From: Extibacter muris
Lineage (GTDB): Bacteria > Bacillota > Clostridia > Lachnospirales > Lachnospiraceae
Assembly (NCBI RefSeq): GCF_004345005.1
Contig: NZ_SMMX01000003.1
Location: 186,001-250,000, forward strand
Direction: 5' to 3'
DNA length: 64,000 bases
Position numbers and translations under genes: made by a program. Shown one piece after another: positions 33,320-42,604 of this stretch. Within the stretch, counting starts at the first letter, position 1. Each line of letters starts with the position of its first letter. The notes under the pieces were generated by a model that did not search any database, was not told where the DNA came from, and saw only the letters and a list, made by a program, of their open reading frames with translations.

Positions 33320-34807
33320 ATGTTATATGAAAATATTAAGAAGCTCGTGGAATATGGGATAGAGACAGGGCTGACACCGGAGTGCGAGCGCAGCTATGCG
33401 ACGAATCTGCTGCTTGACTTGTTCCGTGAAGATAATTATGAGGACGTAGATTGCAGCCTGTCGGGTATTGTCCTCGAAGATGTGCTGAAGGAACTTCTCG
33501 ATGAGGCGTTTGCCCGAGGTATCATTGAAGACAGTATCACGTGCCGTGACCTGTTTGACACGAAACTGATGAATTGCCTGCTTCCGCGGCCCGCGCAGGT
33601 GCAGGAGACGTTCTGGAAGAAGTATGCCGATTGCCCGCGGGAAGCTACGGACTATTTCTACAGGCTCAGCCAGGACAGCGACTATATACGCACGTACAGG
33701 GTGAAAAAGGACATGAAATGGAAAGTGGACTCCCCATACGGCGAGATGGACATAACGATAAACCTGTCCAAACCGGAAAAGGACCCGAAGGCCATCGCGG
33801 CGGCGAGAAATGCAGGAGCGTCCGGCTATCCGAAGTGCCTGCTCTGCATGGAGAATGAAGGATATGCAGGCCGCCTGGACCATCCGGCAAGGGAGAACCA
33901 CCGGATCATTCCGGTCACGGTCAATGGCAGCAGATGGGGGTTCCAATATTCACCGTACGTCTATTACAATGAGCACTGTATCGTGCTGAACGGCGAGCAT
34001 ACGCCGATGAAGATAGAAAAGGATACTTTTGTGAAGCTGTTTGATTTTGTGAAACTGTTTCCACATTACTTTCTCGGTTCCAATGCAGACCTTCCAATCG
34101 TAGGAGGCTCTATCTTAAGCCATGACCATTTCCAGGGAGGAAATTATACATTTGCGATGGCCAAGGCCCCGGTGGAGATACCAGTGGAGATTCCGGAATT
34201 TGAGGACGTGGAGGCCGGCATCGTCAAATGGCCGCTGTCCGTACTGCGTATCAGAAGCAGAGACGAAATGCGTCTTATCGAGCTGGCGGACCATGTGCTT
34301 AAGGTCTGGAGGGGTTATACTGACGAAGAGGCATTTATCCTTGCAGAGTCAGACGGAGAGCCGCACAATACGATTACACCGATTGCCAGAAAGACAGGAG
34401 AGGTGTTTGAGCTTGATCTTGCCCTGCGCAATAACATTACGACAGAAGAGCACACCCTTGGCGTATATCACCCCCATGCCCAGTACCACAATATTAAGAA
34501 AGAAAATATCGGGCTTATCGAAGTGATGGGCCTTGCCGTCCTTCCTTCCAGGCTGAAAGACGAGATGGAGCTTCTGGCAGAATACATCACAGAAGGCAGG
34601 GACATCTCCAGCAACGAGAAGATAGCCAAACATGCGGCCTGGGCGGCGGCCTTCAAAGGCAAGTATGACATCACGAAAGAGAATGTGATGGATATCCTGA
34701 AGAAAGAAGTCGGGATAACCTTCACTAAGGTACTTGAAGATGCAGGCGTATATAAATGCACGGAAGAAGGGCGAAAAGCGTTCCTCAGGTTCATCCAGGC
34801 GTTATAA
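33320..34807 (+). CDS. galT: Galactose-1-phosphate uridylyltransferase (Firmicute type)
   Basis: A 495-residue GalT of the longer Firmicute family. The active-site region is GGSILSHDHFQGGNY, with the histidines of the nucleotidyl-transfer motif. It moves UMP from UDP-glucose to galactose-1-phosphate. ATG at 33320 follows AAAAGGAGACGG. No galE epimerase gene follows; instead dispersed repeat copy B begins at once after the stop codon. Confidence 0.95.
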   Translation: MLYENIKKLVEYGIETGLTPECERSYATNLLLDLFREDNYEDVDCSLSGIVLEDVLKELLDEAFARGIIEDSITCRDLFDTKLMNCLLPRPAQVQETFWKKYADCPREATDYFYRLSQDSDYIRTYRVKKDMKWKVDSPYGEMDITINLSKPEKDPKAIAAARNAGASGYPKCLLCMENEGYAGRLDHPARENHRIIPVTVNGSRWGFQYSPYVYYNEHCIVLNGEHTPMKIEKDTFVKLFDFVKLFPHYFLGSNADLPIVGGSILSHDHFQGGNYTFAMAKAPVEIPVEIPEFEDVEAGIVKWPLSVLRIRSRDEMRLIELADHVLKVWRGYTDEEAFILAESDGEPHNTITPIARKTGEVFELDLALRNNITTEEHTLGVYHPHAQYHNIKKENIGLIEVMGLAVLPSRLKDEMELLAEYITEGRDISSNEKIAKHAAWAAAFKGKYDITKENVMDILKKEVGITFTKVLEDAGVYKCTEEGRKAFLRFIQAL

Positions 34808-34810
34808 ATG

Positions 34811-35645
34811 TGGTGTTAGTGAAGCAGGGCGCCGCTAGGGAGGTATGGGGCATCTGCTGCGATGCGTCCGGGAACTGCGACTATCACACAGATTCCTAAG
34901 CCTGTGGAATGTTCGCCGATAGCGGCTCTCACCCCACAAGCCAAGGAATCTGGTGATGATTCTTACGTCCCTCCCGCTTACACCTTCGCATCTGCCCCAT
35001 ACCTCCCCATCGGCTATCTATTTTACTGCCACGGGCGGGAGTGGCTGTGTGGCGTTGCTGGCTGATGGAAGTGCTTTGGTTGTGTTAATATATTGATATA
35101 AGGCTAAGCAAGTGGAATTCTTTGATTGGAAGTGAACTTAATGAAGAAGAGCCGGAATCAGGTACGGGGATGTTTATGAGATGACAATCCCTGCCTGATT
35201 CCGGCTCTTCTTGCAGCAACGGCGTGTACGCCTCGCTGCAAATGCTTAACAATGACCAATTTGTTCTCTATGCTGCACATAGCGTCAGTTTACAAGGGCA
35301 CACACGCCTCGCACCGTAGTTTTTTGCTTATTTGCGGCGTTAACGTCAATCGGCGTACGTCCAGTACGCCTCATTCCGTTTCCTTGCAAATAAGCCAAAA
35401 GCTTCGGACGAGGTCATAGAGTTTTGAATTGCCATTTTGTGATTATGCCACACAGCCGCTCTCGCCCTTGTCAGTGAAGTAGATAGCGGGCGGGGAGCCG
35501 GGTGGGAGATGCACAGGTGCAAGCGGTAGAGGCGGAGAATCCGTCCCGGAATCCTTGGTTTGTGGGAGAGGAGCTGCTATCAGCGACTCTGCCGCAAAGT
35601 TAGGAGGCCGTGGACTAGTCGCAGCCTGCTGACGCGGCGTGCAGC
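34811..35645 (+). repeat. Dispersed repeat element, copy B
   Basis: Forward arm 1 (34811-35080) closely resembles arm 1 of copies A and C. The core has a perfect 19-bp stem (35144-35162 with 35194-35212), and the GCAGCAACGGCGTGTACGCC block follows. An extra segment absent from copy A carries dyads GCTTATTTGC/GCAAATAAGC (35326-35335, 35386-35395) and GGCGTAC/GTACGCC (35352-35358 region, 35364-35370). The inverted arm 2 (about 35455-35645) is shortened at its outer end. It fills the 950-base gap between galT and the glycosyltransferase gene; no gene is supported inside. Confidence 0.75.
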
Positions 35646-35756
35646 CGGATACTTAAGGGAAACTACATCCATTCTTTGCTTTATATTTAGAATTCTATTT
35701 AGGAGTTCTTTAGATTTGCAGATTAAGATATAAGTAATCGGAAAGGGGATGGAGAA

Positions 35757-36839
35757 ATGAACGTATTGATATTAAGCGGCCAGTTTGGAATGGGCCATCA
35801 GATGGCGGCGAAGGCAATCGGTGAAGAGATTAAGAAGCAGGATAAGGATGCGAAGGTTATGGAGCTGGATCTGCTCACTTATTTTTATCCCTGTGCAAGC
35901 CGCTATATATTTAAATTATTCAATATGCTTGTTGAGCGCTGTTATGGGATATATAACATGGTATATAAATTTTCTGGAAAGATAAAGGTTGACATCAAGC
36001 CGACAGGAATCACAGCCTACAAAAAGCTGCAGAGGCTGATGGATGAGTATGAACCGGATTTGATTGTTTGTACGCTTCCGCTCTGTGCAAAGTCCATTGC
36101 TTCCTATATTGAAAAGACGGGATGCCACATCCCGCTTGTCACCTGCATCACTGACATCAGCATACATCCGGAGTGGATCACTGCGCAGACAGAAGCCTAT
36201 CTTGTGCCGACGCAGGAGGTGAAGGCAAATCTCGTACAGAGAGGTACGGAACCTGACAATGTGTTTGTGACAGGGATACCAGTCAGGCAGCAGTTTCTAA
36301 AAGCAAAAGAAAACAAAAGCGATATGGTGAGGAAGGTGCTGATCATGGGAGGAGGGCTCGGCATCATACCGAATCTGGATGAGCTTATCGACATGCTGCA
36401 TCACGCCCCAGGCGTATCAGCGGCAATCATAACAGGAAAGAACCGGAAAGCCTATGAAGAGTGGCACGGAAGATACGAAGACATAGAGGTGCTCGGATAT
36501 ACGGAACATATCAGCGCCTATGTAAAAGCGGCAGACCTGGTTATCACGAAAGCAGGAGGGATTACGTTATTTGAACTTATCCACTGTGAAGTACCGCTAT
36601 TTGTCATCCACCCGTTTCTGGAGCAGGAAGTGAACAATGCAAAATACGCAGAGGAGCATGGAATTGCCAGGGTCATCTGGGATAAGTCTGCGGATTTTAC
36701 GAATGTATTGAAAGAGTTCCTCTCTGACAGCCGGCAGTGGCGGCAGATGAAAGGCAATATGCACAAGGTGAAGCAGGAGATTATAGAGTGCAGCGTGGAA
36801 GAAGCGTTGCAGACTGTGAAAGAAAGGATGATTGCATGA
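35757..36839 (+). CDS. GT28/MGDG-synthase-like glycosyltransferase
   Basis: A 360-residue protein. The N-terminal MGDG-synthase domain begins NVLILSGQFGMGHQMAAKAI; the C-terminal GT-B half contains the donor-binding loop ITKAGGITLFELIHCEVP. Relatives are UgtP-type diacylglycerol glucosyltransferases and MurG-like enzymes, so a glycolipid product at the inner membrane face is likely. ATG at 35757 follows GGGGATGGAG. The deacetylase start overlaps its stop codon, and a flippase-like gene follows, suggesting a lipid-linked sugar that is modified and moved across the membrane. Confidence 0.88.
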   Translation: MNVLILSGQFGMGHQMAAKAIGEEIKKQDKDAKVMELDLLTYFYPCASRYIFKLFNMLVERCYGIYNMVYKFSGKIKVDIKPTGITAYKKLQRLMDEYEPDLIVCTLPLCAKSIASYIEKTGCHIPLVTCITDISIHPEWITAQTEAYLVPTQEVKANLVQRGTEPDNVFVTGIPVRQQFLKAKENKSDMVRKVLIMGGGLGIIPNLDELIDMLHHAPGVSAAIITGKNRKAYEEWHGRYEDIEVLGYTEHISAYVKAADLVITKAGGITLFELIHCEVPLFVIHPFLEQEVNNAKYAEEHGIARVIWDKSADFTNVLKEFLSDSRQWRQMKGNMHKVKQEIIECSVEEALQTVKERMIA

Positions 36840-37522
36840 TGTGGATACTGGCGGCTGCAGCTTTGCTTATCGTTCTCTGTTACAGCGTGGTTCCATCCTT
36901 TTCGCTTAGATATCTGCAGACGTCAAAGAGGAAGAAGGCAGGGAGAGGGAAGGTCCTTTACCTGACTTTTGATGACGGGCCGGGCGGCAAAGACACAGAA
37001 GCTCTTCTGGACCTGCTGGATGAATATGGCATCAATGCTTCCTTCTTCACTGTGGCCGGGTTCGCAGAGCAATATCCAGAACTTATCGTGCGGATGAGGG
37101 GGGAAGGGCATCTCATAGGGATACATTCGGTGCACCATGATAATGCATTGTTCCGGGGGAATAAGTTTACGTACTCGGATCTGGCGGAATCGATGTTCAC
37201 ATTGAAAAAGCTCGGCTGTGACGTGGCATATTACCGTCCGCCTTGGGGACATCTCAACCTGTTCACGCTCGGCTGGATAAGGAGGCTGAACCTTCGCCTT
37301 CTTTTCTGGGATGTCATGGCACATGACTGGTCGGATAAGGAGACGCCGGACACAATCTGTACAAAGCTTATGCACAGGGTATTTCCAGGGGCGGTCATCT
37401 GCCTGCATGACGGAAGAGGGGAGGCAGGGGCTCCCGCGAGGACAGTAGAAGCACTGAGGATGGCGATACCGATGCTGCTGGAAAAGGGATATCGATTTAA
37501 GAGGGTGGACGATGATGAATAA
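36836..37522 (+). CDS. Polysaccharide deacetylase (NodB domain), membrane-anchored
   Basis: A 228-residue protein whose ATG overlaps the preceding TGA. An N-terminal helix (ILAAAALLIVLCYSVV) anchors it outside the cell. The NodB domain has the motifs TFDDGPGG (catalytic and metal Asp), IGIHSVHHDN (metal His), YYRPPWGH and CLHDG. It removes acetyl groups from N-acetyl sugars of a glycolipid or wall polymer. It is coupled to the glycosyltransferase before it and overlaps the flippase-like gene after it by 11 bases. Confidence 0.92.
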   Translation: MMWILAAAALLIVLCYSVVPSFSLRYLQTSKRKKAGRGKVLYLTFDDGPGGKDTEALLDLLDEYGINASFFTVAGFAEQYPELIVRMRGEGHLIGIHSVHHDNALFRGNKFTYSDLAESMFTLKKLGCDVAYYRPPWGHLNLFTLGWIRRLNLRLLFWDVMAHDWSDKETPDTICTKLMHRVFPGAVICLHDGRGEAGAPARTVEALRMAIPMLLEKGYRFKRVDDDE

Positions 37523-38549
37523 TACGATGACAATTCAGAAGACAGGAAAGCAGATATTCGTATTTCTTTTGTGTCTCTTTCTTCTTATCTTCTGCCTGAC
37601 GAGAGGGAAGGATGTCGGACAGATAGTAGAGATAGCCGCGTCAGCTTCATTCCCATCTATTGTACTGGGCCTTTTGATGGCCGGAACCTTCCACGTTGCC
37701 GAGGGGCTGAATCTTAAGATCCTGCTTCGGGCGATGGGACACTCTGTGTCTTTCGTCCAGGGTATGAAGTACGCTTATACCGGATTCTTTTTCAGTTCGA
37801 TTACACCATCCTCCACGGGAGGGCAGCCGATGCAGCTGTATATGATGAAGAAGGATAACATAGAGCTGTCCCACGGTTCACTTGCGCTGCTTATGGAACT
37901 GGCGGCGTTCCAGTCGGTAGTGTTTCTATTTGAAATTCTGGCGGCCATACTGGTACCCTCCATGGGAATTGAGATGCCGTTAGCAGTAAAGGTTCTTGCC
38001 GCAGCCGGACTTTTCATGAATGCAGTCTTCGTGCTGTTCCTGCTCACGGTCATATTCTCACAGAAAATGGGGAAGAAGCTGTCAGGGCTGGCCGGGCGGC
38101 TCATACCGAAGCTTCCGTTTGTAAAGGAAGAGAAAAAGCAGGAATGGATTGTAAAGACAGAAGCAGGATTTGAGGAGTTCCACGCGTGTGCCCACATGAT
38201 GAAACGGCATAAAAAAGTCATTGTTAAGATGCTTCTCATCAGCACGATTCAGATCGTGTGCTGGTTTGGTGTCCCATATATGGTATATCTGGCGCTTGGA
38301 TACCATGGCGTTGCGTTCCTCCACCTCTTTGCCCTGCAGGTGCTCGTCTACATGACGGGAGCATTGCTTCCGCTTCCGGGAGCGATGGGGGTAAGCGAGT
38401 TTGCTTTCATCCATCTCTTCGGCAGCATATACAGCGGCAACTCTATGACGGCAGCCGTACTGCTGAGCCGCGGCATCAGCTTCTACTTCCTGCTTGCATG
38501 GAGCGGGCTGATGCTCATGCTGATCTACGCTGTGAAAAAGAGAAGATAA
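37512..38549 (+). CDS. Flippase-like integral membrane protein (LPG synthase TM family, UPF0104)
   Basis: A 345-residue protein with about eight membrane helices and the family motifs SSITPSSTGGQPMQLYMMKK and LLPLPGAMGVSEFAF. It corresponds to the membrane part of MprF (PF03706), without the aminoacyl-transferase domain. Such proteins move lipids or glycolipids across the membrane. As third gene of the glycosyltransferase-deacetylase operon it is the natural candidate to flip the glycolipid. Confidence 0.9.
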   Translation: MMNNTMTIQKTGKQIFVFLLCLFLLIFCLTRGKDVGQIVEIAASASFPSIVLGLLMAGTFHVAEGLNLKILLRAMGHSVSFVQGMKYAYTGFFFSSITPSSTGGQPMQLYMMKKDNIELSHGSLALLMELAAFQSVVFLFEILAAILVPSMGIEMPLAVKVLAAAGLFMNAVFVLFLLTVIFSQKMGKKLSGLAGRLIPKLPFVKEEKKQEWIVKTEAGFEEFHACAHMMKRHKKVIVKMLLISTIQIVCWFGVPYMVYLALGYHGVAFLHLFALQVLVYMTGALLPLPGAMGVSEFAFIHLFGSIYSGNSMTAAVLLSRGISFYFLLAWSGLMLMLIYAVKKRR

Positions 38550-38743
38550 TAGGATAGAACAGGAGCTTCCTGCTTTCTTAAGAAAATTTATAAACATTTC
38601 CACCTTTCGACACATTCGATTCACAATCATGTAGTATAATAAGCATATCAATTAAAGAAGACGGCGGTTGTACTTATGAAGCAGTATGGCTGCCGGACTT
38701 CGCCTAACACAATTATGAAATTCATATTATCTTTTAATATAAG

Positions 38744-38786
38744 ACGGGGAAAGGCTCATGTGCGGATGAGCTTTCCCCGTTGCTTT
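38744..38786. terminator. Bidirectional terminator
   Basis: ACGGGGAAAGGCTCAT (38744-38759) pairs with ATGAGCTTTCCCCGT (38766-38780), with one bulged G, and T-rich sequence follows. It lies between the glycolipid operon and the convergent lipoprotein gene, ending both. Confidence 0.7.
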
Positions 38787-38794
38787 TGAGTGCA

Positions 38795-39476
38795 TTATTC
38801 ACCTGATCCCGGTGAGAGCGTTACCTGGAACCTGTCGCCATTGCCGCCGGTCGCGATCTGTGTGAACATAACTCCGTCAAAAGCAGTGATATCGTCAGGA
38901 AGGTAATCTGGATTATAAGTGTAGATGTCCAGGAAATACACCCCGGTTGCATGAGCGGGTACGGCTGAGGCAGTCAGGACAATATCATCCGGCTGTCCCT
39001 CGATGACAAGGCTGTCCATGAAGACTTGGATTGCCCGGTCTCTCTTGTTTTCAACAGAAAATACGAGCCCCTGCGCGTCTGCTCCTGCATACTTAACATC
39101 GATGCTGTCATTGGCGTACATAGGTATGAATGACGAAGTGTCTCCTTCGACATTAGGACTTCCTCCGAGATCATAATCGCAGATATCGATGGTCTCCGCT
39201 CCGGTATGATCTACAAACACATTGCCGTATACTGACATCAGCTTATGTTCGGCATAGTCTAATGTACCGTGCAATGGAATAGTCTTCGTCTGACCTGCGT
39301 TAACTTCGCACTCGGAGGCGTCTGGTGACAGGAGGAGCATCTTCCTGCGCCTCTTCTTCCGTCTTCTTCTCCTCTTTGTCCGGCTTATCGCTTTCCGCTT
39401 TCGGCTGGCTGCTCTTACATCCTGACAGGCACACACATGTGGCAATACATAGTACATACAGAATCATTTTTTTCAT
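38795..39476 (-). pseudogene. Secreted lipoprotein, frameshifted near residue 45
   Basis: From the ATG at 39476 there is a perfect lipoprotein signal (MKKMILYVLCIATCVCLSGC, lipobox LSGC) and an acidic-lysine linker (KEEKKTEEEAQEDAPP). That frame then closes. One base over, near 39335, a 170-residue domain continues (SPDASECEVNAGQTKTIPLH to QVTLSPGSGE) with beta-rich composition. The two parts must be one exported protein of about 215 aa. Translating the second frame alone gives an implausible arginine-rich N-terminus. No function is recognised for the domain. A one-base indel, real or a sequencing error, is responsible. Confidence 0.7.
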
Positions 39477-39626
39477 CTCTGATAATCCCCCTTTTGTATA
39501 GTAATAATATTATACCATAGGAGCCGGGGTGGGAATCAGCGCTTCTTTACATATAATTCAGATTCATGTAAAATGGAAATATCAGACAGGAACAACAGGT
39601 CAGATGGGATATAGAAGGAGGAGAAC

Positions 39627-40751
39627 ATGGATAAATCAAAAGTATTTTTTACGGACTTCAAAGCCACGGCAAATGAAAACCTGCTACAGAAGCTTAGGCG
39701 CCTCTGTATTTCCGCAGGAATGAAAGAGATTGATTTTGAAGATAAGTACGCGGCAATCAAGATACACTTTGGAGAATATGGCAATCTTGCATTCCTGCGT
39801 CCGAACTATGCGAAAGTGGTGGCGGATATTGTGAAGGAGCAGGGGGGCAAGCCTTTCCTGACCGACTGCAATACGCTCTATGTCGGCAGCAGAAAGAATG
39901 CCCTGGATCACATAGATACGGCATATGCCAACGGATTCTCGCCGTTTTCCACCGGCTGCCATGTCATGATTGCGGATGGGCTGAAAGGCACGGACGAGGC
40001 ACTCGTACCGATAGACGGCGAATATGTCAAAGAGGCGAAGATAGGTCAGGCAGTCATGGATGCGGATATCTTTATCACGCTCACCCATTTCAAGGGGCAT
40101 GAGAGCACCGGGTTCGGGGGAGCGCTGAAGAATATCGGCATGGGCTGCGGCTCACGTGCGGGGAAGATGGAGATGCACAATCAGGGAAAGCCGGCCGTGG
40201 ATCAGGACTACTGTATCGGCTGCAGGGCCTGCCAGAGGATCTGTGCCCACGACGCCCCGGTTATCACGGATGGCAAGGCATACATAGACATGGACAAGTG
40301 CGTAGGATGCGGACGCTGTATCGGCGCCTGCCCAAAGGATGCCGTACATCCTACCGAGAGCAATTCCAATGATGTCCTGAACTGCAAGATTGCAGAGTAC
40401 AGCAAGGCAGTCTGTCAGGGCAGGCCGTGCTTCCATATCTCGCTTATCTGTGACGTGTCGCCAAACTGCGACTGTCATTCGGAGAATGATGTGCCTATCA
40501 TCCCTAACGTGGGGATGCTGGCTTCCTACGACCCTGTGGCTCTTGATGTCGCCTGCGCCGACTTGTGCAACAGCCAGCCTGTGCTCCAGAACGGCAGTTT
40601 GCTGCATGAGAACTGCAAAGGATGCCAGGATACGCCAGGCCATCATGACCATTTCCATATGACGCACCCGGATACGAACTGGAGGACGGGTGTGGCCCAT
40701 GCCGTGAAGATCGGGCTCGGCCGGGAAGAATACGAGCTGATCGAGATATAA
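39627..40751 (+). CDS. DUF362 iron-sulfur protein
   Basis: A 374-residue protein. A DUF362 domain surrounds two central [4Fe-4S] ferredoxin motifs (CIGCRACQRICAHD and CVGCGRCIGACPKD, about residues 195-240), and the characteristic FKGHESTGFGGALKNIGMG lies just before them. The Cys/His-rich C-terminus (CKGCQDTPGHHDHFH) may bind further metal. The family is an electron-transfer or metal-handling protein common in anaerobes, of unknown substrate. It is a single gene with an AGGAGG site, divergent from the lipoprotein gene. Confidence 0.9.
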   Translation: MDKSKVFFTDFKATANENLLQKLRRLCISAGMKEIDFEDKYAAIKIHFGEYGNLAFLRPNYAKVVADIVKEQGGKPFLTDCNTLYVGSRKNALDHIDTAYANGFSPFSTGCHVMIADGLKGTDEALVPIDGEYVKEAKIGQAVMDADIFITLTHFKGHESTGFGGALKNIGMGCGSRAGKMEMHNQGKPAVDQDYCIGCRACQRICAHDAPVITDGKAYIDMDKCVGCGRCIGACPKDAVHPTESNSNDVLNCKIAEYSKAVCQGRPCFHISLICDVSPNCDCHSENDVPIIPNVGMLASYDPVALDVACADLCNSQPVLQNGSLLHENCKGCQDTPGHHDHFHMTHPDTNWRTGVAHAVKIGLGREEYELIEI

Positions 40752-40860
40752 GCTTTCACAGATGTAAGAAAGGCGGTTGCTATTTTTTTAGTGTTCATGC
40801 TACACTATAGAAGGTTGAACAGGATTACTGATTTCGTTTACAGAAAAGGAGAATTATATA

Positions 40861-42273
40861 ATGGGTGGTTTTTTTGGCGTGGCATCCAAGACTGATTGTA
40901 CATTGGAGCTTTTTTATGGTGTGGATTATCATTCCCATCTCGGTACGAGAAGAGGCGGGATGGCGACTTATGGGGAGAACGGATTCAACCGTGCGATACA
41001 TAACATAGAGAATTCCCCATTCCGTACGAAGTTTGAACGGGATGTGGATGAGATGGAGGGAAACCTCGGAATCGGCTGTATCTCTGATTTTGAACCCCAG
41101 CCTCTCCTGATACAGTCTCATCTGGGCAGTTTTGCGATTACGACGGTAGGTAAGATCAACAACCTGGACAGGCTTCTTAAGCTGGTGTACGAGGACGGGC
41201 ATACGCATTTCCAGGAGATGAGCGGAGGAAAGGTCAATGCAACAGAGCTGATAGCTTCGCTGATCTGCAAAAAATCTTCCATCGTGGAGGGCATCCGGTA
41301 TGTGCAGGAGATTATAGACGGTTCCATGACACTGCTCCTGATGACAAAGGACGGCCTGTATGCCGCCAGGGACCGTTTTGGAAGAACGCCTCTCGTGGTA
41401 GGCCATAAGACGGATGCGTTCTGTGTGTCGTTTGAAAGCTTCGCATATATCAACCTGGGGTATACAGATTACAAAGAGCTGGGACCGGCAGAAATCGTAT
41501 TTATCACGCCCGAGGGGGTGGAGACGGTAGGGGCGCCCCAGGAGGAGATGAAGATCTGTTCGTTCCTCTGGGTATACTACGGATATCCGACTTCAGCCTA
41601 CGAAGGGGTCAATGTCGAGGAAATGCGTTACAAATGCGGCAGCATGCTTGCGAAGCGTGACGGAGGGTCTGTCCATCCGGATGTGGTGGCAGGGGTACCG
41701 GATTCAGGCATCGCGCACGCAATCGGCTATGCCAATGAATCAGGGATACCGTACGCCAGGCCATTCATCAAATATACGCCTACGTGGCCGAGGTCTTTCA
41801 TGCCGCAGAACCAGAGCCAGCGCAATCTGATCGCGAGGATGAAGCTCATACCGGTCCAGGCTCTGATAGAGAACAAGAAGCTGCTCCTCATTGATGACTC
41901 GATAGTGAGAGGAACGCAGCTTCGCGAGACGACAGAGTTCCTGTACCACAGCGGAGCGAAGGAAGTGCACGTACGTCCTGCATGTCCGCCGCTGTTATAT
42001 GGCTGTAAATATCTGAACTTTTCTCGTTCAAAGACAGAGATGGAGCTGATTACGAGAAGTGTGATCAAGGATAGGGAAGGAGACGACTGCCCGCAGGAAG
42101 TGCTGGATGAATATGCCGATCCATGCAGCTGTAAATATGCAGAGATGGTAGAGGCGATCCGCAGGCAGCAGAACTTTACCACGCTGCGTTACCACAGGCT
42201 TGACGACCTGACGGCATCTATCGGTATAGAGCCATGTAAGCTCTGCACTTACTGCTTTGACGGCAAGGAGTAA
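40861..42273 (+). CDS. PurF-like amidophosphoribosyltransferase homologue lacking the catalytic cysteine
   Basis: A 470-residue protein with both PurF domains: an N-terminal Ntn/glutaminase fold (YHSHLGTRRGGMATYG, ARDRFGRTPLVVG) and a C-terminal phosphoribosyltransferase domain with the PRPP loop LLLIDDSIVRGTQLRETT. True PurF begins Met-Cys-Gly, the Cys being the glutamine nucleophile; here it is Met-Gly-Gly-Phe-Phe-Gly. It therefore should not release ammonia from glutamine, and its role may differ from purine synthesis. Cysteines near the end (PCSCKYAE, EPCKLCTYC) could hold an Fe-S cluster. No purine genes are nearby. Confidence 0.87.
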   Translation: MGGFFGVASKTDCTLELFYGVDYHSHLGTRRGGMATYGENGFNRAIHNIENSPFRTKFERDVDEMEGNLGIGCISDFEPQPLLIQSHLGSFAITTVGKINNLDRLLKLVYEDGHTHFQEMSGGKVNATELIASLICKKSSIVEGIRYVQEIIDGSMTLLLMTKDGLYAARDRFGRTPLVVGHKTDAFCVSFESFAYINLGYTDYKELGPAEIVFITPEGVETVGAPQEEMKICSFLWVYYGYPTSAYEGVNVEEMRYKCGSMLAKRDGGSVHPDVVAGVPDSGIAHAIGYANESGIPYARPFIKYTPTWPRSFMPQNQSQRNLIARMKLIPVQALIENKKLLLIDDSIVRGTQLRETTEFLYHSGAKEVHVRPACPPLLYGCKYLNFSRSKTEMELITRSVIKDREGDDCPQEVLDEYADPCSCKYAEMVEAIRRQQNFTTLRYHRLDDLTASIGIEPCKLCTYCFDGKE

Positions 42274-42274
42274 A

Positions 42275-42406
42275 CTGGAACAGCAGTACAAGCTGTTTAG
42301 AGACACCATCCATGCATTTGCAGACACGATGTTGAAAAAAGAATCCCTTTTATATAAGGTAAACGTGATGTCAAATATTGAGAGACGTTTCCTTGAAAGA
42401 AGGTAG
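42275..42406 (+). CDS. Possible micro-protein downstream of the PurF homologue (43 aa)
   Basis: A charged helical frame (QQYKLFRDTIHAFADTMLKK ... NIERRFLERR) begins just behind AAGGAG, which overlaps the PurF-like stop codon, with CTG as the likely initiation codon. Composition and position look protein-like, but there is no standard start and I know no family. The remainder of 42274-42604 holds the terminator below and an AT-rich promoter region for the Spo0A-like gene. Confidence 0.25.
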   Translation: MEQQYKLFRDTIHAFADTMLKKESLLYKVNVMSNIERRFLERR

Positions 42407-42424
42407 AATTATAGAAGTGGCACA

Positions 42425-42459
42425 GACAGGAAAATAATTAAATTTTCCTGTCTTTTTTT
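42425..42459 (+). terminator. Rho-independent terminator
   Basis: GACAGGAAAAT (42425-42435) pairs with ATTTTCCTGTC (42442-42452) and is followed by seven T. It ends the PurF-like transcript. Confidence 0.88.
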
Positions 42460-42604
42460 GGGATTTTTGAATATAGGGACATAAATACAATGTGACTTAT
42501 TCTGAGGCCTGAATATTACAATTTGTGACAAATTTTGTCGTGTCAATTTTCTTGATGGGTATATTTACCAGTGATAATATTAGGAAGTAAAGGTGGTGTA
42601 GTAA

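Noticed and set aside
38676-38789. Small frame starting MKQYGCRTSPNTIMKF
   Set aside because: It runs through the terminator at 38744-38786, has a weak ribosome site and no recognisable domain.
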